From a bacterium (GTDB taxonomy: Bacteria; Campylobacterota; Campylobacteria; Campylobacterales; Sulfurimonadaceae), in the NCBI GenBank assembly GCA_018824795.1, contig JAHJFL010000100.1, positions 1 to 11,349 on the forward strand: a DNA stretch of 11,349 bases, given 5' to 3'. The position numbers and the translations under genes are program-made. The notes under the pieces are model-generated. The model did no database searches and was not told where the DNA came from. It was given only the letters and a program-made list of their open reading frames with translations. Positions 1 through 8,000 of this stretch are shown one piece after another (the stretch's first letter is position 1; each line of letters starts with the position of its first letter).

Positions 1-752
1 GGCGCTTGCGGGAAATCATCATTTGTTATGGTTATAACGGTTTGAGTAGTTTGTAAAGTGGCTCCGGATTGACCTGATAGATTAACATAAAAGAGTTCAT
101 CTGGTTCTATGGCAATGTCTCCATTTACTATAATATCTATAGTTTTTGAAGTTTGTCCAGGAGTGAAAGTTAATATACCAGATTTAGCGACATAGTCATT
201 ATTTGAAGTAGTAGCAGTTCCATTTGCCGTTGCATAATTCACTGTAACAGTTGATGTTGAGGCATAGCTTAATGTAACAGTAGTAGTAAATGTTTTTGGT
301 CCACTATTCCCTTCTGTGTCAGATACAGTTGGGGTAATGTTTATTTTAGGTGGAGCAGTAAAAACAAAAGTAAAATTATAGCCTTGATTATTTCTCGAAC
401 TGTGGATGCGTATGCTTAAAGTAGTTGGACCTGTAAATGAAATTACATCATTGTTGTTAAGAGCAGTGCCACCACTTGTTGGACAAGTAGCCAAACCATA
501 TGTATACGATACATCGTTATCTGCAACCCGTGTAAACTTTAAAGTACCTGCAGACTCAATAGTGAAATTGTAATATACGTCGTCTCCGCTATCAAAATTT
601 CTTCCTGAATAGGAATCTGTATAACTTCCAGATGTTGTAAAGGTATACTGGCCTGCAGGGTTGCTACATACAGCTCCCAATCCAGCTGTAGCCAGCGACA
701 GCATAGCAACAATTAGAAAGAACATTTTTTTTAAAATCTTAAGCATATTCAT
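1..752 (-). CDS. Secreted Calx-beta domain protein (N-terminal part, truncated by window edge)
   Basis: An open frame runs from ATG at 752 to the window edge (250 codons, no stop), so only the N-terminus is visible. The start is supported by AAAGGAG at 759-765, six bases upstream; a second in-frame ATG at 746 is less well placed. Residues 1-27 form a signal peptide: lysines at 5, 8 and 9, a hydrophobic core of about 10-20, and likely cleavage after Ala23 or Ala27. Residues about 29-131 are Ser/Thr/Gly/Asn-rich and look like an all-beta domain of the bacterial pre-peptidase type, with two cysteines (29, 90) that could form a disulfide. Residues about 138-246 fit a Calx-beta domain: VNYATANGTA (171-180), LTFTPGQTSKTI (194-205), EPDELFYVNLS (216-226), and a closing ITNDD (242-246). 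Such domains usually occur as tandem repeats in large calcium-binding surface or adhesion proteins, so the full protein is probably much longer. Its function is not determinable here; the domain call is firm. Confidence 0.85.
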   Translation of the reverse strand, partial: MNMLKILKKMFFLIVAMLSLATAGLGAVCSNPAGQYTFTTSGSYTDSYSGRNFDSGDDVYYNFTIESAGTLKFTRVADNDVSYTYGLATCPTSGGTALNNNDVISFTGPTTLSIRIHSSRNNQGYNFTFVFTAPPKINITPTVSDTEGNSGPKTFTTTVTLSYASTSTVTVNYATANGTATTSNNDYVAKSGILTFTPGQTSKTIDIIVNGDIAIEPDELFYVNLSGQSGATLQTTQTVITITNDDFPQA

Positions 753-830
753 AACAAACTCCTTTGGTTAAACTTAGAATAACTGCACAAAAAAACAGGG
801 CTCAGTAACATTTAACTTTGCGAATTCTCC

Positions 831-836
831 ATTATA
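831..836 (-). promoter_or_regulatory. Candidate -10 element for the Calx-beta protein gene
   Basis: The minus strand reads TATAAT, a perfect -10 hexamer preceded by an A-run (TTAAAAAAAGTTG). No good -35 is visible, which is common for the vegetative sigma factor in Campylobacterota. It would give a leader of about 70 nt before the ATG at 752. Inferred from consensus only. Confidence 0.5.
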
Positions 837-915
837 CAACTTTTTTTAAGTGTCTATTCTGAAAAAAGTTGAAATTAGAAAATGTGATATATCTTTTTGA
901 GGAAGTTGTCTATGA

Positions 916-939
916 AATCTACACAAGAAAGTGTAGATT
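916..939 (-). terminator. Hairpin overlapping the fliW stop codon, possible terminator
   Basis: A 9-bp perfect stem (916-924 with 931-939, core CTACAC/GTGTAG) with a 6-base loop begins within the fliW stop codon. On the minus strand it is followed only by TTCATAG, so the U-tract is poor. It may be a weak terminator or a 3'-end stabilising structure for the fliW transcript, separating it from the Calx-beta gene downstream. Confidence 0.4.
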
Positions 940-1318
940 ATTTATTTAAAAAAGTAGAAATTTTTTCGGCAACGCTGTACTTTGTCGCCTCTTGAAGAAT
1001 AATTTGAGCAGCTTTTTTTGTGTCTGTATTGAAGACAAGAGGTCCTATGAAGTTAACCATAGAATCTTCTATTGGTGTTTGAATAAGAACGATGTTGAAA
1101 ATCAGCAGATTGGATGTATCTGTAATTTCAAGCAGATTTTGAATTTTTTCTGAAACTTCAAAGTCGTACTCTATAAGAGCAAAAGGATTAATGAGAGTAA
1201 AAGAGATGTGTGCGTCTTCTGTGGCTTGCATTTTCATGAAGACATCATCAATCTTTTGGAGTTCCACTTGTTTAATGTGGTCAAAGCCTAAAATAGGTAC
1301 TTGTAAGTCAAATGTCAT
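938..1318 (-). CDS. fliW: FliW, flagellar assembly factor / CsrA antagonist
   Basis: A 126-residue cytoplasmic protein of usual FliW length. Recognisable family features are the N-terminal VPILGFD (matching the GLPGF-type start of the family), the central LINPFALIEYDFEVSE stretch, which corresponds to the conserved 'L-x-(D/N)-P-F...Y-x-F-x-(V/L)-x-(D/E)' block, and a C-terminal region ending in the helix QIILQEATKYSV. FliW binds flagellin and the translational regulator CsrA, coupling flagellin synthesis to filament export; in Campylobacter and Helicobacter the partner switch involves FlaA/FlaB. The start is placed at the ATG at 1318 because AGAAGG lies 7 nt upstream (1326-1331) and the family homology begins there; a longer reading from a GTG at 1354 adds 12 residues with no family resemblance. 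It is divergent from bamD-lon, the order I recall from C. jejuni. No csrA or flagellin gene is in the window. Confidence 0.88.
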   Translation of the reverse strand: MTFDLQVPILGFDHIKQVELQKIDDVFMKMQATEDAHISFTLINPFALIEYDFEVSEKIQNLLEITDTSNLLIFNIVLIQTPIEDSMVNFIGPLVFNTDTKKAAQIILQEATKYSVAEKISTFLNK

Positions 1319-1344
1319 AAAAAAACCTTCTGTAAATTTGGTAA

Positions 1345-1350
1345 AGTATA
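1345..1350 (-). promoter_or_regulatory. Candidate -10 element for fliW
   Basis: The minus strand reads TATACT, in the context TGTTATACTTTACC, about 27 nt before the fliW ATG. No convincing -35 and no sigma-28 or sigma-54 motif is seen. It lies in the 123-bp region shared with the divergent bamD promoter. Confidence 0.4.
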
Positions 1351-1404
1351 ACACTTTAAAGCATAAAACATACCTAGTTTAATGCGTGTTATATAACTTT
1401 TGGA

Positions 1405-1410
1405 TAGAAT
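1405..1410 (+). promoter_or_regulatory. Candidate -10 element for bamD-lon
   Basis: TAGAAT in the context TTTTGGATAGAAT lies about 32 nt upstream of the bamD ATG at 1442, giving a leader of roughly 25 nt. There is no clear -35. It is the best match in the short divergent intergenic region but rests on consensus only. Confidence 0.4.
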
Positions 1411-1441
1411 AACACTCCATTTAAAACTAGGAATCAACTTT

Positions 1442-2188
1442 ATGAAACTAAAAACAAATATTTTACTGCTTTTACTCTCTGGTCTGCTCTTTTTTGGCGG
1501 CTGCTCAAAAGATGTTGAAGAGTATAACAAACCCGCTGTATACTGGTACTCCAAGATTGTTGAATCCATTTCTAATGGCAATATAGAAAAAGCGGACAAT
1601 TACTATAGTTCTCTTCAGGGTGAGCACATTGGTTCTCCGCTTTTACCTGAAGCTACGATGATTTTGGCAATAGCACATATGAATGAGGAAGAGTATCTTT
1701 TAAGTGAACACTTCTTTAATGAGTATATTAAACGCTATGCAAATCCGAATGAAAAAGAGTTTGCGGAGTTTATGAAGATTAAAGCTAAATACCTCGCTCT
1801 CCCAAATCCTTGGCGTGATCAGGTTTTGATTCAGGATGCTATAGTGGAGGGTGAAAATTTCAAAAAACTCTACCCACACTCTGCGTATTCCGCTGTTGTA
1901 GAGAGTATCTTAACGAATCTTTACATGGCAGATGCAGCACTTAATGAAAATATAGCTGATTTGTATACAAGACTTGATAAGCCAAGAAGTGCGGATTTTT
2001 ATAAGAATATTAAACCGCAGCCTTGGATAGATTGGAATGAGATTGAACGAGCCAATACAGCTTGGTACCGAGCGTGGTTTGAGGGTGACGGAACAGAAAG
2101 TTGGTACGGCTTTATGGTTCCAGACACAAAAAGTGTTGTATCGAGAAACTCTGCTCCACAAGAAAATAAAAATAATATAGAACAATAG
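1442..2188 (+). CDS. bamD: BamD, outer membrane protein assembly lipoprotein
   Basis: A 248-residue protein with a lipoprotein signal: Lys2 and Lys4, a leucine-rich core (7-18), then FGGC with the acylated cysteine at Cys21. Ser22 at +2 argues for export to the outer membrane rather than retention in the inner one. The rest is helical with TPR-like pairs: PAVYWYSKIVESISNGNIEKA (first block), SPLLPEATMILAIAHMNEEEYLLSEHFFNEYIKRYA (second), and later LYPHSAYSAVVESIL. This matches BamD/ComL (YfiO family), which sits on the periplasmic face of the outer membrane and works with BamA to insert beta-barrel proteins. The start at 1442 has AGGAA at 1429-1433 and puts the signal peptide at the N-terminus; an upstream TTG at 1400 would add 14 residues before it and is unlikely. 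lon follows 8 nt later, so the two are co-transcribed. Other TPR lipoproteins are possible, but the location upstream of lon supports bamD. Confidence 0.87.
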   Translation: MKLKTNILLLLLSGLLFFGGCSKDVEEYNKPAVYWYSKIVESISNGNIEKADNYYSSLQGEHIGSPLLPEATMILAIAHMNEEEYLLSEHFFNEYIKRYANPNEKEFAEFMKIKAKYLALPNPWRDQVLIQDAIVEGENFKKLYPHSAYSAVVESILTNLYMADAALNENIADLYTRLDKPRSADFYKNIKPQPWIDWNEIERANTAWYRAWFEGDGTESWYGFMVPDTKSVVSRNSAPQENKNNIEQ

Positions 2189-2196
2189 GATAATTT

Positions 2197-4614
2197 ATGA
2201 AGTTAAGTAATTATGGTGACTTTCCTGCTGACATCCCGGTTATAGCAGAGGATGAACTTTTTTTATACCCTTTTATGATTTCACCGCTTTTTTTAAGCGA
2301 TGAAACCAACATAAGTGCGGCCGCAAAGGCCATTGAAGAAAATACTTTAGTTATTGTGTGCTCAACAAAACCTTCTCAAGAGGGGCAGCGAGATTATGAT
2401 TCTCTGTATGATGTTGGAGTGGTTGGTTCGATTATGAGAAAAGTAGCGCTTCCGGATGGAAGAGTAAAGGTTCTTTTTCAAGGTTTGGCACGAGCAAAAA
2501 TGTTTCATAAAGTTTCAGACAAACCGCTTGTGGCACGTGTAGATGTCATAGAGCCTATAAACGCAACCTCTTTACGAATAGATGCAATTTTAGAAGTTGT
2601 ACGAGAAAAAGTTAGAGTGCTTTCAACTGTAAGTAACTATTTTCCTCCTGATTTACTTCGTACAATAGAAGAAAATCATGACAACAATCGCATCATAGAT
2701 TTGATTTGCAGCACTGTAAAACTTAAAAAAGAGCAGGCCTATAAACTTTTTGTTGAGGTAGATACAGAGAAAAGATTTTTAGACCTGGTAGACTTTTTGA
2801 TGGATGAGATAGAAGCGCATAAACTTCAAAAAGAGATACGCTCTAAAGTTCATTCACACATAGAAAAAGTGAATAAAGAGTACTTTTTAAAAGAGCAGCT
2901 CAAACAGATTCAAAAAGAGTTAGGAACAGATACTTCAAAAGATGAAGAGATAGAAGAGTATAGAAAAAAACTCGAAGCTAAAAAATCTAAAATGAGTGAA
3001 GAAGCTCATAAAGAGATTGCTAAACAAATAGAGCGTTTTTCTCGTATGCATCCCGATTCTTCAGATGCTTCTATGACGCAGACCTATCTTGACTGGGTTT
3101 TGGAGATTCCTTTTGGAGATGAATCCAAAAAACCTTTGAAGATAAATGACGTTGAAACGCAGCTGGATAAAGACCATTTTTCTTTGGAAAAACCGAAAAA
3201 ACGTATTGTTGAATATTTCGCTGTAAAAGAACTTTTAGAGCTTCGCGGAATCAGTCAGAAAAAAAGTGCCGGTGCTATTCTTTGTTTTTCAGGACCTCCT
3301 GGCGTCGGTAAAACTTCCCTTGCTAACTCTATAGCGACTGCACTAAAACGCCCACTTGTACGTATAGCCTTAGGCGGCCTTGAAGATGTAAATGAGTTAA
3401 GAGGGCATAGAAGAACTTATGTGGGTGCAATGCCTGGACGTTTGGTCCAAGGGCTTATAGATGCAAAAAAAATGAATCCTGTTATTGTTTTAGATGAGAT
3501 AGACAAAGTCTCTCGTTCTCAAAGAGGAGACCCGACTGCTGCACTTTTAGAGATTCTAGATCCTGAGCAAAACAGCGAGTTTAGAGATTATTATCTCAAT
3601 TTTAATATTGACTTGAGTAATGTTATTTTTATAGCAACAGCAAATGATGTTGGTAAAATTCCTGCTCCGCTTCGTGATAGAATGGAGTTTATTACTGTAA
3701 GTTCTTATACGCCGCAAGAAAAGTATGAGATAGCAAAACGCTATCTTATCCCTCAAGAGTTAAAAAAACACGGTTTAAAGACTTCTGAGGTGAGTATATC
3801 TACTACAGCGCTTAAAGAACTTATTCATAGTTTTACTCGTGAAGCTGGCGTACGTAATCTTCGCCGCCGTATAGCTGACATGAGCAGAAAGGCTGCAAAA
3901 GAGATACTTCAGCACCCTGAATCCGGCAAAATATCAGTAACGCTTAAAAATCTTAAAAATTATTTTGATAAAAGTGTTTTTGAGATTGAGAAAACAGATA
4001 AAATTCCTGTTGTTGGAGTTGTTAACGGTTTGGCATGGACAGCTGTTGGCGGGGATGTATTGAAAATTGAGAGTATTCGTATTAAAGGAAAAGGCAACTT
4101 ACAGTTAACGGGAAGTCTTGGTGATGTTATGAAAGAATCGGCAAGAATTGCCATGAGTGTTGTTAAAACGCTTATAGATACTAAAAAACTCAAGATTGAT
4201 GATAAAAATGTTCCTCTGACGTTCAAAGAGATTGAGGATAAAATGCCAATAGATTCAAGTGAAGTTTATAAACGCTATGATTTGCATATTCACGTTCCAG
4301 ATGGTGCAACGCCAAAAGACGGCCCAAGTGCAGGTATTGCAATGGTGAGTGTTATTTCTTCTATTCTAAGCGGTAAAAAAATACGTTCTGAAATAGCTAT
4401 GACCGGTGAGGTTTCTTTGAGTGGAGATGTACTTCCTATTGGTGGTTTAAAAGAGAAACTTATTGCCGCACATAAAGCTGGTATGACAAAGGTTCTTATT
4501 CCTGCTAAAAACTATGAGAGAGATTTGGATGACATTCCTAAAGAAGTACAAGAAGCAGTGGAAATCGTTGGCGTTACGAGAGTGGAAGAAGTACTAAAGC
4601 AAGTTTTAGTGTAA
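2197..4614 (+). CDS. lon: Lon, ATP-dependent serine protease
   Basis: An 805-residue cytoplasmic AAA+ protease that unfolds and degrades misfolded and short-lived regulatory proteins as a hexamer. Domain order is complete: N-terminal LON substrate-binding domain (about 8-200), a charged coiled-coil linker (about 218-310), AAA+ module with Walker A GPPGVGKTS (366-374, Lys372) and Walker B VIVLDEID (429-436), then the S16 protease domain. The catalytic dyad is intact: Ser711 in KDGPSAGIAM and Lys754 in GGLKEKL, 43 residues apart as in E. coli Lon (Ser679/Lys722). Length is typical for the family. The start ATG has AGGA overlapping the bamD stop codon, with 6 nt spacing, indicating translational coupling to bamD. 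No separate heat-shock operator such as CIRCE is visible in the 8-nt gap; any heat regulation would have to act at the bamD promoter or inside bamD. Confidence 0.98.
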   Translation: MKLSNYGDFPADIPVIAEDELFLYPFMISPLFLSDETNISAAAKAIEENTLVIVCSTKPSQEGQRDYDSLYDVGVVGSIMRKVALPDGRVKVLFQGLARAKMFHKVSDKPLVARVDVIEPINATSLRIDAILEVVREKVRVLSTVSNYFPPDLLRTIEENHDNNRIIDLICSTVKLKKEQAYKLFVEVDTEKRFLDLVDFLMDEIEAHKLQKEIRSKVHSHIEKVNKEYFLKEQLKQIQKELGTDTSKDEEIEEYRKKLEAKKSKMSEEAHKEIAKQIERFSRMHPDSSDASMTQTYLDWVLEIPFGDESKKPLKINDVETQLDKDHFSLEKPKKRIVEYFAVKELLELRGISQKKSAGAILCFSGPPGVGKTSLANSIATALKRPLVRIALGGLEDVNELRGHRRTYVGAMPGRLVQGLIDAKKMNPVIVLDEIDKVSRSQRGDPTAALLEILDPEQNSEFRDYYLNFNIDLSNVIFIATANDVGKIPAPLRDRMEFITVSSYTPQEKYEIAKRYLIPQELKKHGLKTSEVSISTTALKELIHSFTREAGVRNLRRRIADMSRKAAKEILQHPESGKISVTLKNLKNYFDKSVFEIEKTDKIPVVGVVNGLAWTAVGGDVLKIESIRIKGKGNLQLTGSLGDVMKESARIAMSVVKTLIDTKKLKIDDKNVPLTFKEIEDKMPIDSSEVYKRYDLHIHVPDGATPKDGPSAGIAMVSVISSILSGKKIRSEIAMTGEVSLSGDVLPIGGLKEKLIAAHKAGMTKVLIPAKNYERDLDDIPKEVQEAVEIVGVTRVEEVLKQVLV

Positions 4615-4626
4615 GCAAAACTTGTG

Positions 4627-4646
4627 TCCGAGACCTAAGTCTCGGA
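4627..4646. terminator. Inverted repeat between convergent lon and response-regulator genes, probable bidirectional terminator
   Basis: A perfect 8-bp GC-containing stem, TCCGAGAC / GTCTCGGA, with a 4-base loop, lies 12 nt after the lon stop and 15 nt beyond the convergent regulator stop at 4662. Extra wobble or AU pairs extend the stem at its base. Neither side has a clean T-run, so intrinsic termination may be inefficient; position and stem strength still favour a shared terminator. Confidence 0.6.
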
Positions 4647-4661
4647 TATGTATTAATGGTA

Positions 4662-5039
4662 CTAAAGAATAACCGTAGCTATTTTTTTCATTAAATCATC
4701 ATTTCTTATAGGCTTCATTAAAAATCCGTTTGCACCAAACTCTAAAGCATCACTTTTCTTTGTTTCATCAGTTGTAAGTACAATGATAGGGAGTTGACGA
4801 AGATTATCATCTGCACGAACTACTTTAAGCATATCTATCCCACCCATAATTGGCATAATAATATCAAGTAAAATGAGATCAATATCATCTCTTTTTTTTA
4901 ACTCTCCTATTGCATCCGAACCATTTTTAGCTTCAATTACCTCTTTTACATTACCGCTTTTCATTAACATTGATCTGAGAAGTTTTAGATTTATTAAATC
5001 GTCATCAACTGCCAGAACAACTAGGTCTTTTTTTATCAT
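4662..5039 (-). CDS. Single-domain CheY-like response regulator
   Basis: A 125-residue protein that is a receiver domain only, with no DNA-binding or enzymatic output. All phosphorylation residues are present: acidic pocket in VDDD (Asp13/Asp14), phospho-acceptor Asp59 in LILLDIIMP, switch Thr89 in VLTTDE, and Lys109 in FLMKPI. The ATG at 5039 is 9 nt after the stop of the upstream hybrid kinase, and its AAGG ribosome site overlaps that stop codon, so the two are co-translated. By context it is the terminal acceptor of the relay encoded upstream, taking phosphate from the Hpt protein (His280) or directly from the kinase. Single-domain regulators act by protein binding, for example at the flagellar switch or on a diguanylate cyclase or kinase, or serve as phosphate sinks; the target here is unknown. 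It is unlikely to be the main chemotaxis CheY, because no other che genes are adjacent. Confidence 0.93.
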   Translation of the reverse strand: MIKKDLVVLAVDDDLINLKLLRSMLMKSGNVKEVIEAKNGSDAIGELKKRDDIDLILLDIIMPIMGGIDMLKVVRADDNLRQLPIIVLTTDETKKSDALEFGANGFLMKPIRNDDLMKKIATVIL

Positions 5040-5048
5040 TTTTTAGCC

Positions 5049-8000
5049 TTAAATAAATTTTTCAAACACGAGTCTTAGCAGATCTTTGTTTACAATATTT
5101 TTGATGCTCTCATGTACATAAAGAGCATCATCAGAGTTTTCAATTGACGAAGAGTCATTAATGAGCACTAAATAACTGTCTAAGTTTCTACTTTTGTTAG
5201 CTTCTTTTACTTTATTAGAAAAAGCTTCCAATTCTAAGCCATCACACTCTTTATCAAACAAAATCAACTTATAACTGTCATCTTGTATCATTTCTTGCAT
5301 TTCATCGACAGAATTTGCAACTTCATAAGTATAACCAAGAGAAAGCAATACTTTCGTGTAAAGCTTAGACTCAAAAGGTGTTTTTTTAGCAAGCAGAATA
5401 TCTGCTTTGTAGCTTGCGTGGACTGTTGGACTTTCTTCTGTCAACTCCGTTGACTCATCTGTGAAAGTATCTTCCATAGGAATTTCTTCTTCGCTAACTA
5501 CTTCTTCTGCAATAGTCTCAGGCTCAGCTAATAACATCTCATCTTGCTTCATTTGTTCTTCAACGCGAGCATTTTCAATAGCTTCCTGTGCGCTTTTAGG
5601 AATTTTTCTCTCTTGTACAATATAGTCGAATAGGAAATGATTCAATAAAGTTACTATTTCTGCACGAACGAGAGGTTTAGTTGTATACTCATCAAGTCCA
5701 GCTTCTAAAAATCTCTCTCTATCACCTTTAAGTGCGTTTGCAGTAAGCGCTACTATTGGAACATGAGGCTGATTGTATTCTTCTTCATACTCAAGTATCT
5801 CTTTTGTTGCTTCTACCCCATCAAGGAATGGCATTTGAATATCCATAAAAATCATATCGAAGTTTCCATCTTTTCTTTTTTGGAAAGCTTCTAGCCCATT
5901 TGAAGCTATAGAAACAGTAAGGCCTAAATCTTCAAGAGTTCTTTGAATCAACTTTTGATTGATTATATTATCTTCCGCAACCAAAACATTGGCATCAAAT
6001 TTTGACGTCAGGGCATCAAAAGTCTTTTTAGAAGGTTTGTTTGCTCTTTTTTCGTTGAAATTGCCTTTGCTGTAATTTTCTAAAACAACTTTAATTTTAG
6101 TAGAATTTAGAGGCTCATACAATGTTTTAAAGACATTTGCATGCAGAGACTCAATTTTCTTCATAAAGTAAGATTTAGTTAAGAGGATAAGCTCTTGAGG
6201 CAATGCTCCATAAGCGACTAGGCTCTCTTCAGAAACGTAATCAAAATCAACAAATACCAAGTCGTAACTAACCTGTCTTTGCAGTGTTTCAATTTCACTA
6301 ATATCTCTAAATGTTGTGTAACTCACTCCAAAGAAATCTAAATACTCACGAAGATATGTCTCTTGGCGTTTTGTTTTATGTGAAGATTCCTGAACAAGAG
6401 CATTAATGCTTGAATAAGTGCCTCTAATACTTTCATTGAGTGTTTCTACTTCTTCAAAATCAATTGTAAAGAAGAAAGTTGTTCCATCGCCAGGCTCACT
6501 GTGTAGGTCTAAGTGACCACCCATAAGCTCAATAAATCTGCTTGAAATAGTAAGCCCAAGACCAGTTCCACCATACTTACGGGTAATTGATGTATCGGCT
6601 TGAGAAAAGGCTTCAAAAATTCTTGATTTTTGTTCACTGGTTACACCAATACCACTATCTTGAACTTCAAATCTTACTCTTGTTATGCCATCTTCTTCAG
6701 ATGGAATTTTTCTGATATCTACATTGATAGAACCTGCACTGCTTGTGAATTTAACAGCGTTTGAGAGAAGATTAATGATAACTTCTTTAATTTTTGTAGG
6801 GTCACCTTTAAGCGGTTGTTCAAGGGCAGGATCAACAAAACATCCAAGATCAATATGCTTTTCGCTTGCACGAACCGCATATACTTCAACAGCGCTATTA
6901 AATTCTTCTACTGGATTAAACGCAATGTTCTCAATTTCAATTTTATTGCTTTCAATTTTAGAAAGGTCAAGAATATTATTAATGATTTCAAGAAGATTTT
7001 CTGAGCTTTTTTCAATTATTTCAACAAATTCAGCTTGCTCTTCTTTAAGACCTGTATCTTTAAGAAGCTCGGTAAAACCAACAATTCCGTTTAAAGGTGT
7101 TCGAATTTCATGAGACATATTTGCAAGGAACATAGATTTAGCTTCACTTGCTTCTTGTGCAGAAGTTTTATCTTCTCTGGTTTGTTTAATGATTCTTTCA
7201 AGGAGTGCATAGGCTTCTGCTGTTCCTTCAGATGTATGAAGGTTGATACTTGATTTATTTTCTTCATCATCAGTATCTTGCGCAACTTTTCGAAGTACAT
7301 TCTCAAGATTTTTAATATTTCTTGCAATCTCATTTGATAATAAAAAGCCAAGTATGGCAAGAATAACAGAAACGAGCCAGATAGTTAAAGTGATGGTTAA
7401 AAATTGAAGAGCATCAGTTTGGACTTTTATAGCTCTATCATCCATAGCAGAAAGAATTAAATCTTCAGCTTTGGATAAAATATTTGTTTTTTCAGAGAGC
7501 ATTGTAAACCAAATACCGGAACTTGTTTCATACTCACCTTCTTGCGAATCGGAGATAATTTGTGTTCTTTCGGTATTAATATCATCTAGAAGTTCAACAG
7601 TATCCTCACTTTTCATAATGCTATTGATTTCTGTAATCAAAGCTTTGTTCTGAAGTGTGTCATAGTTTACTGTATCAGCTTTGGCAATAAGTGAAATCCA
7701 TGTATTGAATTCCCCTTCTTCAAGCGGTGTGGCACGAGCAATGGCAAAAGATACAAAGTCTCTTTCTGCGGCAGTAAACTCTTTAGCTCTAACCATAGAA
7801 ATATATGAAGAAGAAAGTTCATTAATCTCAGCATCCATTTGTTTACTGGTAATCTCTTCGAGTTGTTTAATCCCTTTTAGTTGAGCTTGACCATAAACTT
7901 TTTCGTAAACGTCTGCAAAGTTTGTTTGCTGTGTGTCAACGAGTTGTCTTATTTTTTCAATTTCTTCAATCGATTGTGAAATTGATTTAATATTTGTACA

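Noticed and set aside
913..996. A 27-codon plus-strand frame with a GAGGAAG upstream, antisense to the fliW 3' end
   Set aside because: Two-thirds of it overlaps fliW coding sequence, it has no recognisable product, and no promoter was seen; most likely chance.
1191..1382. Plus-strand 63-codon frame over the fliW gene
   Set aside because: It lies opposite a clear FliW reading frame and shows no protein-like features.
6685..7113. Plus-strand 142-codon frame inside the hybrid kinase gene
   Set aside because: It is antisense to the HisKA/HATPase core, whose motifs are intact; the Ser/Leu/Ile-rich translation is typical of a shadow frame.
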